A stretch of DNA of 54,140 nt from Cochliopodium minus (Eukaryota; Discosea; Himatismenida; Cochliopodiidae). Below the pieces are notes generated by a model that did not search any database, was not told where the DNA came from, and was given only the letters and a program-made list of their open reading frames with translations. The stretch covers positions 35,833 through 89,972 of the forward strand of contig JAMYWO010000147.1 of NCBI GenBank assembly GCA_024220525.1. The letters run 5' to 3'. Positions within the stretch are counted from its first letter, which is position 1; the number at the start of each line of letters is the position of its first letter. This document shows, in pieces, positions 11,742 through 21,567 of this stretch. A program made the position numbers and the translations under genes.

Positions 11742-11902
11742 TTTTTTTTTTTTTTATTAATTTTTGAACACCTCACAAATTTAAACAACATATTTGAATG
11801 GATTTAGTCAATAAACTGACTCATTCACAAATTAGATTTTATTTTCTTCAATCAAAAAAGATCCCCAAAAAGCGTTTTATTTAAAAAATTGAATAAAAAA
11901 AA

Positions 11903-13272
11903 ATGAAACAAAAAATTTTAAATTGTGTAGGAAAAGTTGATATTTATCCTGTTGATCAAAATGAGATGAATCAAATTTGTTATATCAATTCAAATCAAAC
12001 TCTGACAGAATTAAATTTTGGAGGTTCAAAAAGCCAAGATTTAAAAGAATTATTTGAAACTCTAAAATCAAACAAAACTATCATCAAATTAAATTTAAGT
12101 GGAGTAAATAATTTGAATGCTGCTGGGATAATAAACATGTGGGAAATGTTTAAATTAAACAAAACAATAAAAACTTTAAATCTTTGCAATATAAATGATA
12201 TGATTAATACTTCAAAATATCTCAAAGAATCTCTTATCATAAATGATACTTTAACTGATCTAAATTTTGGAAATATATGTAACATGGATAATACTTGTGT
12301 GAAAGATCTTTTTGAATCTCTTCAAATTAATAAAAACATTACTTCTCTTCATTTGGGGACTATTAATCAAGATTTTGATGAACAAGGAGCCCAATTTATT
12401 CTTCAATCTCTCAAAAACATCCCAAACTTAAAAAAATTCAACTACTGTATTATCAACAAAGGAATAGAATCCAAAACATTACAAGAAATTGGTAAATTGG
12501 TTGAAAATAACAGAAATTTTCTTGACAAACAAAAACAAGAAATGGAGGACAAAAAAATTGAAGTTCAAAATCTGAGAACTGAAGTAGAAAAATTGAAATT
12601 AGAAAATAACAAACTTTGCAATGAGAACCAAAGATTACAGATAGAAAATCTTAAAATGAAATAAAACAACTGAAAGAAAAGATTAAAGAAAAAGAGGTGA
12701 TTTCATTTGATCTTAGGAAAGAAAACGATGAGAAGGATGAAAAAATCCAAAAAGTCAGAATTGAAATAGAAAATCAAATCAAAAATTTTCTCTCTTTTTC
12801 ATCATATGATGTTCCAAACAAATCAGGAGAAGGATTTTCATTTATTGAAACATTGAAAGAGTTTCACATGTGTGGAATTTGCAACAAACTTTTGGAAGAA
12901 GTTCAAAGTTGTGGTGAATGTGGAAGAAATTGTTGCCAAAAATGTTGTAAAAACCAAAAATATTGTCCATTTGGTTGTGAAAATGAAGAAATGGAAACTG
13001 ATAATTTGTTAAAAAAAAGGATTTCAAATTTGAAAGTGAAATGCAATGAATGTGAAGAACAAATGAACATCAATGAGTTTACAAATCATTCAAATCAACA
13101 CAAAATATATTGTAGATGGGGATGTGGTTTGTGTGAGAGCAAAGTGTTAATCTTAATTCATCAATTTGATTGTGAAAAGTTTTTAAATTTCCAGAAAAAA
13201 GAAAAAGAAAAGTATTTGGAATCACTTTTGGGAACATTCAGAGAAGTCATCAATCTTCTAGAAAACAAATAA
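11903..13272 (+). CDS. LRR + coiled-coil + RING/TRAF zinc-finger protein, one frame break
   Basis: Two open frames (11903-12664 and 12697-13272) read as one protein. The first carries ribonuclease-inhibitor-style leucine-rich repeats (LTELNFGG, IIKLNLSGV, IKTLNL, LTDLNFGN, ITSLHLGT) and then a coiled coil. The coiled coil continues in the next frame (NEIKQLKEKIKEKE) into a RING-like finger with CGICNKLL, CGECGRNCC and CPFGC, then a TRAF-type finger with CNECEEQM and CRWGCGLC. If the A4 run at 12653-12656 were A5, ENLK would join NEIKQL without interruption. So the break is a one-base indel: sequencing error, polymorphism or a recent null allele. The predicted product is about 456 aa. RING plus TRAF fingers suggest a ubiquitin ligase with LRRs as substrate sensor; this is inference. 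Confidence 0.75.
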
Positions 13273-13559
13273 CTTGCCTATTCTTTAATCTAAATTCTCT
13301 TTTTGTTCTTACTTCAAGAACAATATTTAATTAAAAAAAATTATTAAATTTTATTCAAAAATTTTAATGTGATAGCTTTTATCATATCCCACCAATTTAA
13401 CATGTTATTAAATGAATGTGAACAAGAAAATTATTTGTCAAAGATTTTTCAAAAAACTAACTTTGAATTTAATTAAAAAGAAATAATTTTGAAAAGAAAA
13501 AATTATTATAAACATTAAAAGGTTAATTCATTTATTTGAATCATTCCAAAAAAATTTGT

Positions 13560-14336
13560 TTAAAGTTTGCTGAGCAAATTATCAGCAGTGCTGAGTTCAA
13601 TTCCTTGATCATCAATACCAATATAATCAACAATTCCGTTGGTTGCAATCAAAGCATATCTTACAGAACGGGTTCCTCCGAAGCTGTCGGTTTCTTTGGA
13701 CAAACCAATAGACTTTGCAAAGTTTGCATTACCGTCTGCCAACATTGTGATTTCTCCAACGATCTTTTGGTCTTCAGCCCAATATTGCAAAACAAAGCAA
13801 TCTAAATAAAAAATGTTCAATTTATTTTTTATTTTTAATTATTTTTTTATTTTTATTTTCTTTTTATTTGTAATTATTTTATATAGGTATTTTATTGGGA
13901 TTACCATTTACAGATGTGCAATAGATTGCATCAATTCCCTTTTCCTTCAAATCTTTTGCTCCCCTTTTGAATGATGGGCAATGTGTCTTAGAACATCCCT
14001 ATAAAGCAAAAAATAGGTGAATTAATTATATTCATTAATGAATAGAAATTTAGAAAGTTTATTACAGGTGTGAATGCTCCTATTTAAAAATATATAAAAA
14101 AAAATATTTTATGAGCTTTATAAAAATAATTTTACCTGGGACAGCAAATATTACTATATGAAAAATTAATATAATGGTAAATTAGATTGGAATTCTTTAA
14201 ATAAATTTTTATTCTCTTTACCAATTTTTTTATTCTCTGTGATATCTTTCAATTGAACAGGGGTTGGTGCACTATCCTTCAAGGTAAGGAAAGTAAAGTC
14301 TGGTAATTTGTCTCCTACTTTAAGTCTTTGAGTCAT
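13560..14336 (-). CDS. PRDX5-like: Peroxiredoxin-5/AHP1-type thiol peroxidase (5 exons)
   Basis: Thioredoxin-fold peroxidase that reduces hydrogen peroxide and alkyl peroxides. Exons: 14222-14336, 14136-14153, 14066-14079, 13905-13998, 13560-13801; the frame closes to 160 aa, the usual size of the cytosolic form. Motifs: KVGDKLPDFTF near the start, VIFAVPGAFTPGCSKTH with the peroxidatic Cys at about residue 51, SVND, YWAEDQ, GLSKETDSFGG and RYALI. The peroxidatic site is assembled from two microexons of 18 and 14 nt plus the start of exon 4. There is no N-terminal presequence, so it is probably cytosolic. It lies tail-to-tail with the LRR-RING gene and upstream, on the same strand, of the transporter fragment. 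Confidence 0.95.
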
Positions 14337-14684
14337 TTTTTTTTTTTGATTTTCTTTTTCTTTTTCTTTTTTTTTTATATTTTATCTCTTTGAAAAAATT
14401 TGTTTTTAATTTTTTAATTTTTTATTTTTTCAGCTAAAATTCTTTTTTCAACTAAAAATTAAAAATAAAAAAAGGAGATATTGTGATTCAAGGGGAACTT
14501 TCTCAAATAATTAAAATGCTTTTCTCAAATGTTTGAGGAGATTAACAAAGTAAATAGGAAGTTTTAATCTTAAAATTCCTCTTTGATAATTTACAAAAAA
14601 ATTCAAACCCAATTGGTTCTTAATTCTTATTTACAAAGATAAGAAAAAGATTGGAAAACAACAATGCTTTGAAATCAAATTAAT
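14337..14684. promoter_or_regulatory. Spacer holding the peroxiredoxin promoter and transporter 3' end
   Basis: 348 bases between the peroxiredoxin start (14336) and the transporter stop (14685), both on the minus strand. It must hold the peroxiredoxin promoter and the transporter polyadenylation signal. T-rich runs at 14338-14430 lie just upstream of the peroxiredoxin ATG. No specific motif is recognised. Confidence 0.4.
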
Positions 14685-15358
14685 TTATTTTTTTTTGACA
14701 ATTTGAGACACAGCATCCACAACATGTTTTTTAGCGGAAACAGGTTTTATGAGAGAATTAAAAGCAAGAGCCATGAACAAAACAGTTCCCATGGAATACA
14801 TAGAGGAATCCTAAAAATAAAAAAAAATTTATTTTAATTTTAATTTTATTTAATTTATTATAAATTTTAATTTAAATTAATTTATTATAAATTTTAATTT
14901 TAATTTATTTTTTAAAATCATAGTTTTTTTTACGTAGATAAAAAAGGTTGGATCGGAAGTTTCTGGAGGCATAATTTGGAGAATTTTTTGAATTGTAACA
15001 GTTTTGGCTTGGATCAAAGAATGAAGTTGAGAAAGAGGTGCTCCAAATGTTTCCTATAAAAAATAAAAATTAAAAAAAATAAAAAAATAAAAATTAATAA
15101 AAAAAAATAAAAAAAATAAAATAAAAAATGTTTCCCAAAAAATGATGTTTAAAATAATAAATAACAAATGAAATTTTTAAAATAAACCTCGAAAAGTACA
15201 GGATCACATTGAAGAGCTAATTTTTGGATTGCATTTTCGATCGAGTAGTTTCTCATCATGGTCAAAAGATAAGGTCCTAAGATTGCAGAAGCAGACCAAG
15301 CTTCAATATTTTAAAAAAATTAAATTTTAATCACAAATTTTATTTTTATATTGTTTTA

Positions 15359-15409
<51 letters not shown>

Positions 15410-15598
15410 ATTTTTTATTTATATTGTTTTATTTATATTTTATATTTTATTTTTATTTTTTATTTTTTATTTTTTTATTTTTAATATTTTTTTTTTTGCT
15501 TACCTGTCAGAAGTTTTCCGTGTAAAATACTTGCATATTTAGGACCAAATACGTCAATCAAATAAGCAGGCAAAACAGAAAAAAGTCCTCCATAAAAG
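14685..15598 (-). CDS. Oxalate/formate-antiporter-like MFS transporter, C-terminal part
   Basis: Four minus-strand exons are visible: 15504-15598, 15188-15300, 14934-15053, 14685-14810. They join in frame. The first reads FYGGLFSVLPAYLIDVFGPK and HGKLLTA, followed by WSASAILGPYLLTMMRNYS. This GG(F/L)..LPA...D.FG.K..G.(I/L)HG motif is characteristic of the OFA (oxalate:formate antiporter) family of the major facilitator superfamily and lies in the C-terminal six-helix half. The last exon encodes the final membrane segment and a Lys-rich tail ending VKKKK. The N-terminal half would lie in the N gap (15827-16713) and is not seen. Likely substrate: a small mono- or dicarboxylate; this is inference from the family. 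Confidence 0.75.
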
Positions 15599-15826
15599 CT
15601 ATATATTAAAAATTATTTTTTAATCATTATTTTATTTTTATTTTATTTTTTTGTTTTTAAAATTATATTTTTTATTTTTTATTTTTTATTTTTTATTTTA
15701 TATTTCAAATTTTGTTTTATTTTTTATTTTTTATTTTTTATTTTTTATTATATTATTTTTTATTTTTTATTTTTTATTTTTTATTTTTTATTTTTTATTT
15801 TTTATTTTTTATTTTTTATTTTTTAT

Positions 15827-16713
15827 NNNNNNNNNNNNNNNNNNNNNNNNNNNNNNNNNNNNNNNNNNNNNNNNNNNNNNNNNNNNNNNNNNNNNNNNNN
15901 NNNNNNNNNNNNNNNNNNNNNNNNNNNNNNNNNNNNNNNNNNNNNNNNNNNNNNNNNNNNNNNNNNNNNNNNNNNNNNNNNNNNNNNNNNNNNNNNNNNN
16001 NNNNNNNNNNNNNNNNNNNNNNNNNNNNNNNNNNNNNNNNNNNNNNNNNNNNNNNNNNNNNNNNNNNNNNNNNNNNNNNNNNNNNNNNNNNNNNNNNNNN
16101 NNNNNNNNNNNNNNNNNNNNNNNNNNNNNNNNNNNNNNNNNNNNNNNNNNNNNNNNNNNNNNNNNNNNNNNNNNNNNNNNNNNNNNNNNNNNNNNNNNNN
16201 NNNNNNNNNNNNNNNNNNNNNNNNNNNNNNNNNNNNNNNNNNNNNNNNNNNNNNNNNNNNNNNNNNNNNNNNNNNNNNNNNNNNNNNNNNNNNNNNNNNN
16301 NNNNNNNNNNNNNNNNNNNNNNNNNNNNNNNNNNNNNNNNNNNNNNNNNNNNNNNNNNNNNNNNNNNNNNNNNNNNNNNNNNNNNNNNNNNNNNNNNNNN
16401 NNNNNNNNNNNNNNNNNNNNNNNNNNNNNNNNNNNNNNNNNNNNNNNNNNNNNNNNNNNNNNNNNNNNNNNNNNNNNNNNNNNNNNNNNNNNNNNNNNNN
16501 NNNNNNNNNNNNNNNNNNNNNNNNNNNNNNNNNNNNNNNNNNNNNNNNNNNNNNNNNNNNNNNNNNNNNNNNNNNNNNNNNNNNNNNNNNNNNNNNNNNN
16601 NNNNNNNNNNNNNNNNNNNNNNNNNNNNNNNNNNNNNNNNNNNNNNNNNNNNNNNNNNNNNNNNNNNNNNNNNNNNNNNNNNNNNNNNNNNNNNNNNNNN
16701 NNNNNNNNNNNNN
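15827..16713. other. Sequence gap (N run)
   Basis: 887 unknown bases. The left edge is a TTTTTA repeat, which probably stopped the assembly. The gap must hide the 5' exons of the MFS transporter and the 3' end of the ankyrin gene, both on the minus strand. That is more coding sequence than 887 bases easily allows, so the true gap may be larger. Confidence 0.95.
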
Positions 16714-17711
16714 GGTATCTTTCACATCTATCTCCACATTCTTGCTGTAAAAAAGCTGGATGATGGAAGGAGTAACAGATTCGTTAGTTGCAATGATGTG
16801 AAAAATGTTCCCTGAGGTATCATTCACCGCTTTAGTATCAATATCAAACCCTGTCATCAATTTAGAAAAATGTTCAAACTTTGCCTCCTCATTGCTACAG
16901 AAAAAATGAAAGGGAGTTTGATTGGTTTCGTTTTTGATATTCAAATTAGGTTTGAATTTCAACATTACATCAACTACTGGTCCCACATTCTCTCTCTCGC
17001 ATCCACAATGAAAACATGAGTTTCCATCTGCATTTTGGATTCCTTGTATTTGTACATCCACTATTTCCAGCATTTTTTCCAATATAGTTGGTGGTGTATT
17101 GTCATTTGAAAATGCGACATGAAGAACTTTGAAAAATATAATTTTTTTTTAAAAATTTTTTATTTCTAAAAAATTGTTTTATTTTTTATCAAAGAAAGTT
17201 TTTTTGTTTTTTAAAAATTTAAATCGTTTTTTTTTTCCTTTTTTTATTTTATTATTATACCTGTATTTCCTATATTATCAACAATATTCAAATCAGATTT
17301 GTAGAGCAAATAATTCACTTTTTCATATTCCAAATTATTGGGCAATTTATAAGTATTTTTGTACAGCATCATGAAAAATGAGGAATATCCAAAATTATCT
17401 TTTATATTGGGATCGGCATTGTAATCTATCAACAATTTTATCATCTCCAATGATTGGTTTATGTCCTCACAACAATAAAATATGGGTGTTTTGAAATATA
17501 TGTCAGATAGATTGGGATCTGCATTATATTTCAGCAATAATTTGGTCAATTTATAGGAATGAGTGGGATGTGATATGGAATAATGGATGCAATTTTTATT
17601 TTCATCGTTAATTTGATTGATATTTATTTGTTGATACTTGATAATATTCTTCATCTGCTTATATTCATTATTTGGATCACATATTGATTCAAGGAAATTG
17701 GAATTCTGCAT
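16714..17711 (-). CDS. Ankyrin-repeat protein, 3' end lost in gap
   Basis: Exons 17261-17711 and <16714-17126, joined in phase 1 to read NIGNTVLHVAF across the junction, as expected inside an ankyrin repeat. The protein starts MQNSNFLESICD. Repeats include KLLLKYNADPNL, TPIFYCCEDINQS, IKLLIDYNADPNIKDNFGYS, and in exon 2 DGNSCFHCGC and QTPFHFFCSNEEA. It contains at least seven ankyrin units. The style, with the helix-one LLxYNADPN end, matches the ankyrin-SP-RING gene at 47762-51587. The rest of the gene enters the N gap. Ankyrin repeats mediate protein binding. No other domain is visible, but the C-terminus is missing, so an effector domain could be hidden. Confidence 0.85.
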
Positions 17712-17854
17712 TTTTTTATAGAGATCACAGAATTATAGAAACAAATTTTTTTTTATTTTTTTTTATTTTTTATTAATTATTTAATAATTATTTAATAAGC
17801 GGAGTTTGAAATAGTGTTAAAGATTCCCTATTTGGAAGAGATTGGAATTGTTAT

Positions 17855-19065
17855 CTACCAATCAATTTGTTTTCTGTCACTCCAAAAAGTTCCGTTCTCT
17901 CCAATTTCGTTGGTAGGAGTAACAGACAACCAAAAGATACTGTCTGCTCCTTCTGCAGCAGTTCTAGTTCCTAAAATTTTTTTAAAAAAAACAATAACAA
18001 AAAAATTATGATTTAATTTTTAAAAAATAAAATTATAAACCGTTTTCTTCCATATCGGTTTTACTAATTAAAAAATTTTGTAAATTATTTTTAAAAATCA
18101 TTAGAAAGGGATTTTTTTTTACCACCAACCAGGGTGAACTTTTTTTAATGCAAAATTTTTTTTAATGCAAAATTTTGAGAAAAAATAAAAATTACCTGCA
18201 GCAACAAATAAAGAAGGATTGTGTTTGTGCAAATAACGTGTATATATATTCAGAAGTACCTTTTTATAAAATTTTTATTTAAATAAAGGAAATCAGTACT
18301 GTAAATTTTAAAGAAAGAAAATATACTTTGCTGACTTTGTATGGAGAAGGAGGAAATCCAGCAGATTGCAACTTTTCTATGTTGTTCTCCTTTCCGCAGA
18401 TGGAAATGAACTCTTCTCCTATTTTGTTAATTTCGTTGATGTCTAGATCAGAAAGAAACTTGACTTTGAGTTCGTTTGAATAGCGATTTGCAATGGCACC
18501 AGAATCAGAAGAAACTTTATAATAATATTTAAATTAATTAAAAATTTCAAAATTATTTATTTCAGTGAATGAAATTTTTATTTTCAATTTAGTTTTTTAC
18601 CATTCACTATTCTTCCATCTTTTTTGATGAAATCAATCAATCGCTCAGTTAATTTTATAGTACCCAAGATGTTGCATCCAATTATATCCCTTGCTATCTT
18701 CTCATTAATTCCCGATCCCTTGTTTGAACAACCTGCATTATTAATCAACACATCGATTGAGTTTTTGCCATAATCCTTGTTGATAGTCTCAACAAATTCA
18801 TTGATAGAATTCTCAGAGTTTAAATCAAGAGAATATGGAAAACAATTTTCAACTCCAAATTCCTCCACTGCTTTTTTTGAATCTTCAATCTTTCTTGAGG
18901 TGATCAAAACTTTGTTTTCTTTCGATTTGATCAAAAGTTTTGCAACTTCCTTCCCAATTCCCCTATTTCCCCCTGTAACCTGAAAATGCAATAAAAAATT
19001 GATTTAGAAAAAAGAAAACTTTGAAAGAGAAAATATATTCAAACCAAAAAGATTTTCTTGCTCAT
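17855..19065 (-). CDS. Carbonyl-reductase-like short-chain dehydrogenase, copy D (7 exons)
   Basis: Third intact member of the SDR family. Exons: 19045-19065, 18601-18979, 18327-18514, 18196-18259, 18123-18138, 18041-18063, 17855-17970; 268 aa. It belongs to the copy B subfamily (SNELKVKFLSDLDINEI in exon 3). Kept motifs: TGGNRGIG, NNAG, VSS, YKVSK and the PGW encoded by the 16-nt exon 5. It differs in two places: NNAGCSNKG replaces NNAGYATKG, and exon 6 is 23 nt instead of 26, an in-frame loss that changes KTDMGGEKG to KTDMEENG. The TDMGG turn lies near the cofactor pocket, so activity could be altered. Cytosolic by absence of a targeting signal. Confidence 0.9.
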
Positions 19066-19221
19066 TTTTTTTTTTTTATTTTTTTTATTTTAATTGATCA
19101 CAATGAAATGCCTTTTCATATATTTTTTCATGTTAAGCATATTTTCAATTTAAGAAAAAGAAATATAAATTTGTGAAAGATTTGATTTTTTCACAAAAAT
19201 TCCATTTTTTCTACCAGCAAT

Positions 19222-20110
19222 TTGTTAGCTACCATTCAAGAATTTAAAAAATATAAATTTGATGCCAAAATCATCTCAAAATATCCTCCAAAAAGAAATC
19301 CTCCAAAGAGAAACAAAAATATTGCAAGAAAATTGGGAAGCAATGTTGATAAAATACATAAAATTGTATTTAAAACAAGTGATTTAATGGAGAAAAATCG
19401 ATCAGATTTTTTTTAAAAAAAAGAGTCACATTAAATGTGATTAAAAATGTGATTCAAAGGCACCAGTCAGAGTTCTTGAGACCAAGGAAAATGAGGACAA
19501 GACAGGGTGGCTCGATCTTTTTAACTTAAGAGCTCTTGAAGTCTTTTTCATTGGACAAGCTTGGAAACTGGATCAATCCATTCAGAAGCGGGTCACAAGG
19601 AATGGGAGGAGAGATCTATGTGGATGTAAACGAAAACGAAATGGAGCAATTTATCGAGCGAATCGGTCAAGTAAAGGCTTAGAAGGCAAAGAAACGAGTA
19701 ATCATCTTGAATACAGAACCAAATACAAAAGGGGTTGAACATTACAAGTGTAGCACAACAGAAAAAGAATTGGTACAATCCTTTCTTGACAGATTTCTGA
19801 TCTCTCCTTTAGATACTTTTGCCAAATACTTAGCCGTCTCAATTATGGATTCTCAAAAACTCGAAGCTGTATGTGGATGTATTGGTTGGTACTACTGGGG
19901 TTCTGATATCAACATTTATTCTTCAAGGGTGATGTTCGGGAATTATACGAGACTTTGAACTATCACTTCTGAATGTATACAGAAAGTGAATGGCAAGAAA
20001 ACTAGAAATGCAATTGGACATTTCTCCATTCACTATTACAAAGGTGTTTATCCAAACATCAAAATGGGATGGCTCAAATTTTCTTGCAAATATTTCACCT
20101 CCATGAATGA
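19222..20110 (+). pseudogene. Decayed gene of unknown family
   Basis: Protein-like sequence with frame jumps and stops. 19222-19416 encodes a basic stretch (YPPKRNPPKRNKNIARKLGS). About 19470-19680 reads WINPFRSGSQGMGGEIYVDV in one frame, followed by an in-frame TAG. 19692-19958 reads KKRVIILNTEPNTKGVEHY, then FLISPLDTFAKYLAVSIMD and VCGCIGWYYWGSDINIYSS. About 20030-20115 reads HYYKGVYPNIKMGWLKFSC. GC content is clearly above that of nearby spacers. The family is not recognised and I found no intron borders that would rescue the frame. It sits directly upstream of the second copy of the SDR segmental duplication. Confidence 0.5.
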
Positions 20111-20126
20111 GTAATAATTAATAGAT

Positions 20127-20809
20127 TTTTATTTGATTGGTTGTGAGGAATAATTTGATGCAAGCATGAATAAATTTTTTTTTGAAAAATTATACTTCCT
20201 TTCTTTTTTATGATTGAATAAAGTCCTATTGATGGATAAATGCAAATGTGGGTTGGTGATTTAAAAAAATGTTTTCCTTTCTTTTCGAATCTCTTTTCAT
20301 TTTTTTTTTTTTTATTCGCAAAAACCTTTTCAAAAAAAAAAAATTTTAATGTGCTTTGAAATCACATTTGTTTTCAAGAGGTGTCTCATATTAAATACAT
20401 TTTAAACTTGAAGTAATTGAATAAATGAGATTATCAAATGTCCACCAAAATCGTCTTCCATGGAATTTATCTTGGTTGTTTTAATTGTTTTTATTTAACA
20501 AAATTGGCCAAAAATAAAATGAAAGGGATTCACCAGAGATTCTTGAATATACTTATTTGCCTTTATGAAAATAAGCAATATTTTCAAAATTAAATTACCA
20601 TTCCTTTCTTTTAACAGTAAATTGAAATTATGCATACCATACAGAATTCAATCATTCCTATTCAAAATTTCCAATTCTCATTTTTTTTATTTTTTCGTTT
20701 AAAACGAGATAACCAATTATTTTAAATTTAACAAATTTCTGATTTACAATTTGTTTCAAATTGAAACTTTTATCCAGTTTAATTTATGCATCAAAATTCC
20801 CGTTTTTTT
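20127..20809. repeat. Second copy of the SDR downstream flank
   Basis: Near-identical to 1-706. It contains the same order of motifs, and the same short sequence leads into the stop codon of an SDR exon 7 (20810). No gene is seen. Together with the SDR exons it forms the right-hand copy of a duplication about 1.3 kb long. Confidence 0.85.
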
Positions 20810-21482
20810 CTACCAAGCAATTTGTTTTCTGTCCCTCCAAAAAGTTCCGTTCTTTCCAATTTCGTTAGTAGTAGTAATAGACAACCAAACAATTGTATCC
20901 GCTCCTTCTGCAGCAGTTCTTGGTGCTAAAATAAAAAATAAAATTTGGCAATTTTAAGTAAAATTTTATTGGAAATTTTATTTAAAATATAATTTTAATT
21001 CTAAAAAAAAAAAATTAGAAACCCCTTTCTCCTCCCATATCTGTTTTGCTATTTAGAATTTTAAACAAACAAATAAAATTTAAAAGAAAAAAATTTTGTT
21101 ACCACCAACCAGGGCAAACTTTAAAAAATATTTTTAATGAAAAATTTTCAAGGATATATAAAAAATTACCTGCAGCAACAAATAAAGAAGGATTGTGTTT
21201 GTGCAAATAACGTGTATACGTATTCAGAAGTACCTTTTTTTTTATAAATTTTTATTAAAATAATAAAGGAAGTCCTGGAAATTTTTTTTTTAAAAAAATA
21301 TACTTTGCTGACTTTGTATGTATTTGGAGGAAATCCAGCAGATTTGAGTTGCTCTACATTGTTTTCTTTGCCACACAACGAAATATAATCTTCTGCAACT
21401 TGGTAAATTTCTTTTAGTTTTAAATTGGAAAGCAGCTTTATTTTTACTTCATTAGAGTAAAAGTTTTGAAAATGGCCCTCGC
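20810..21482 (-). CDS. Carbonyl-reductase-like SDR copy E, cut at a scaffold join
   Basis: 3' part of an SDR gene of the copy A subfamily. Exons: 21304->21482 (exon 3, incomplete), 21170-21233, 21103-21118 (the 16-nt microexon), 21023-21048, 20810-20925. Exon lengths equal those of copy A. The reading frame is open throughout and encodes FYSNEVKIKLLSNLKLKEI, YKVSK, NPSLFVAA, CPGWCKTDMGG and GTFWRDRKQIAW. The sequence stops in GEGHF at 21482, where a single n and an AAAAAT repeat follow. The missing exons 1-2 are therefore lost at an assembly join and are not shown to be absent in the cell. The gene may be intact in reality. Confidence 0.8.
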
Positions 21483-21559
21483 NAAAAATAAAAATAAAAA
21501 TAAAAATAAAAATAAAAATAAAAATAAAAATAAAAATAAAAATAAAAATAAAAATAAAA
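21483..21559. repeat. Single n plus AAAAAT tandem repeat at a scaffold join
   Basis: An n at 21483 is followed by about 12 copies of a six-base AAAAAT unit. On the left the SDR copy E breaks off in mid-exon. On the right the ABCG gene breaks off before its membrane domain. The same n-plus-repeat pattern recurs at 51588. The most likely reading is two contigs joined through a simple repeat. Confidence 0.85.
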
Positions 21560-21567
21560 TCAATTAC

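Noticed and set aside
15651-17082. Very long frames on both strands spanning the N gap
   Set aside because: They are open only because N is translated as unknown; the left part is TTTTTA repeat. Only the ankyrin end (16714-17126) is real.
21484-21559. AAAAAT array as a telomere
   Set aside because: Internal, AT-only, next to an n, and similar arrays fill introns; no G-rich telomere unit is present.
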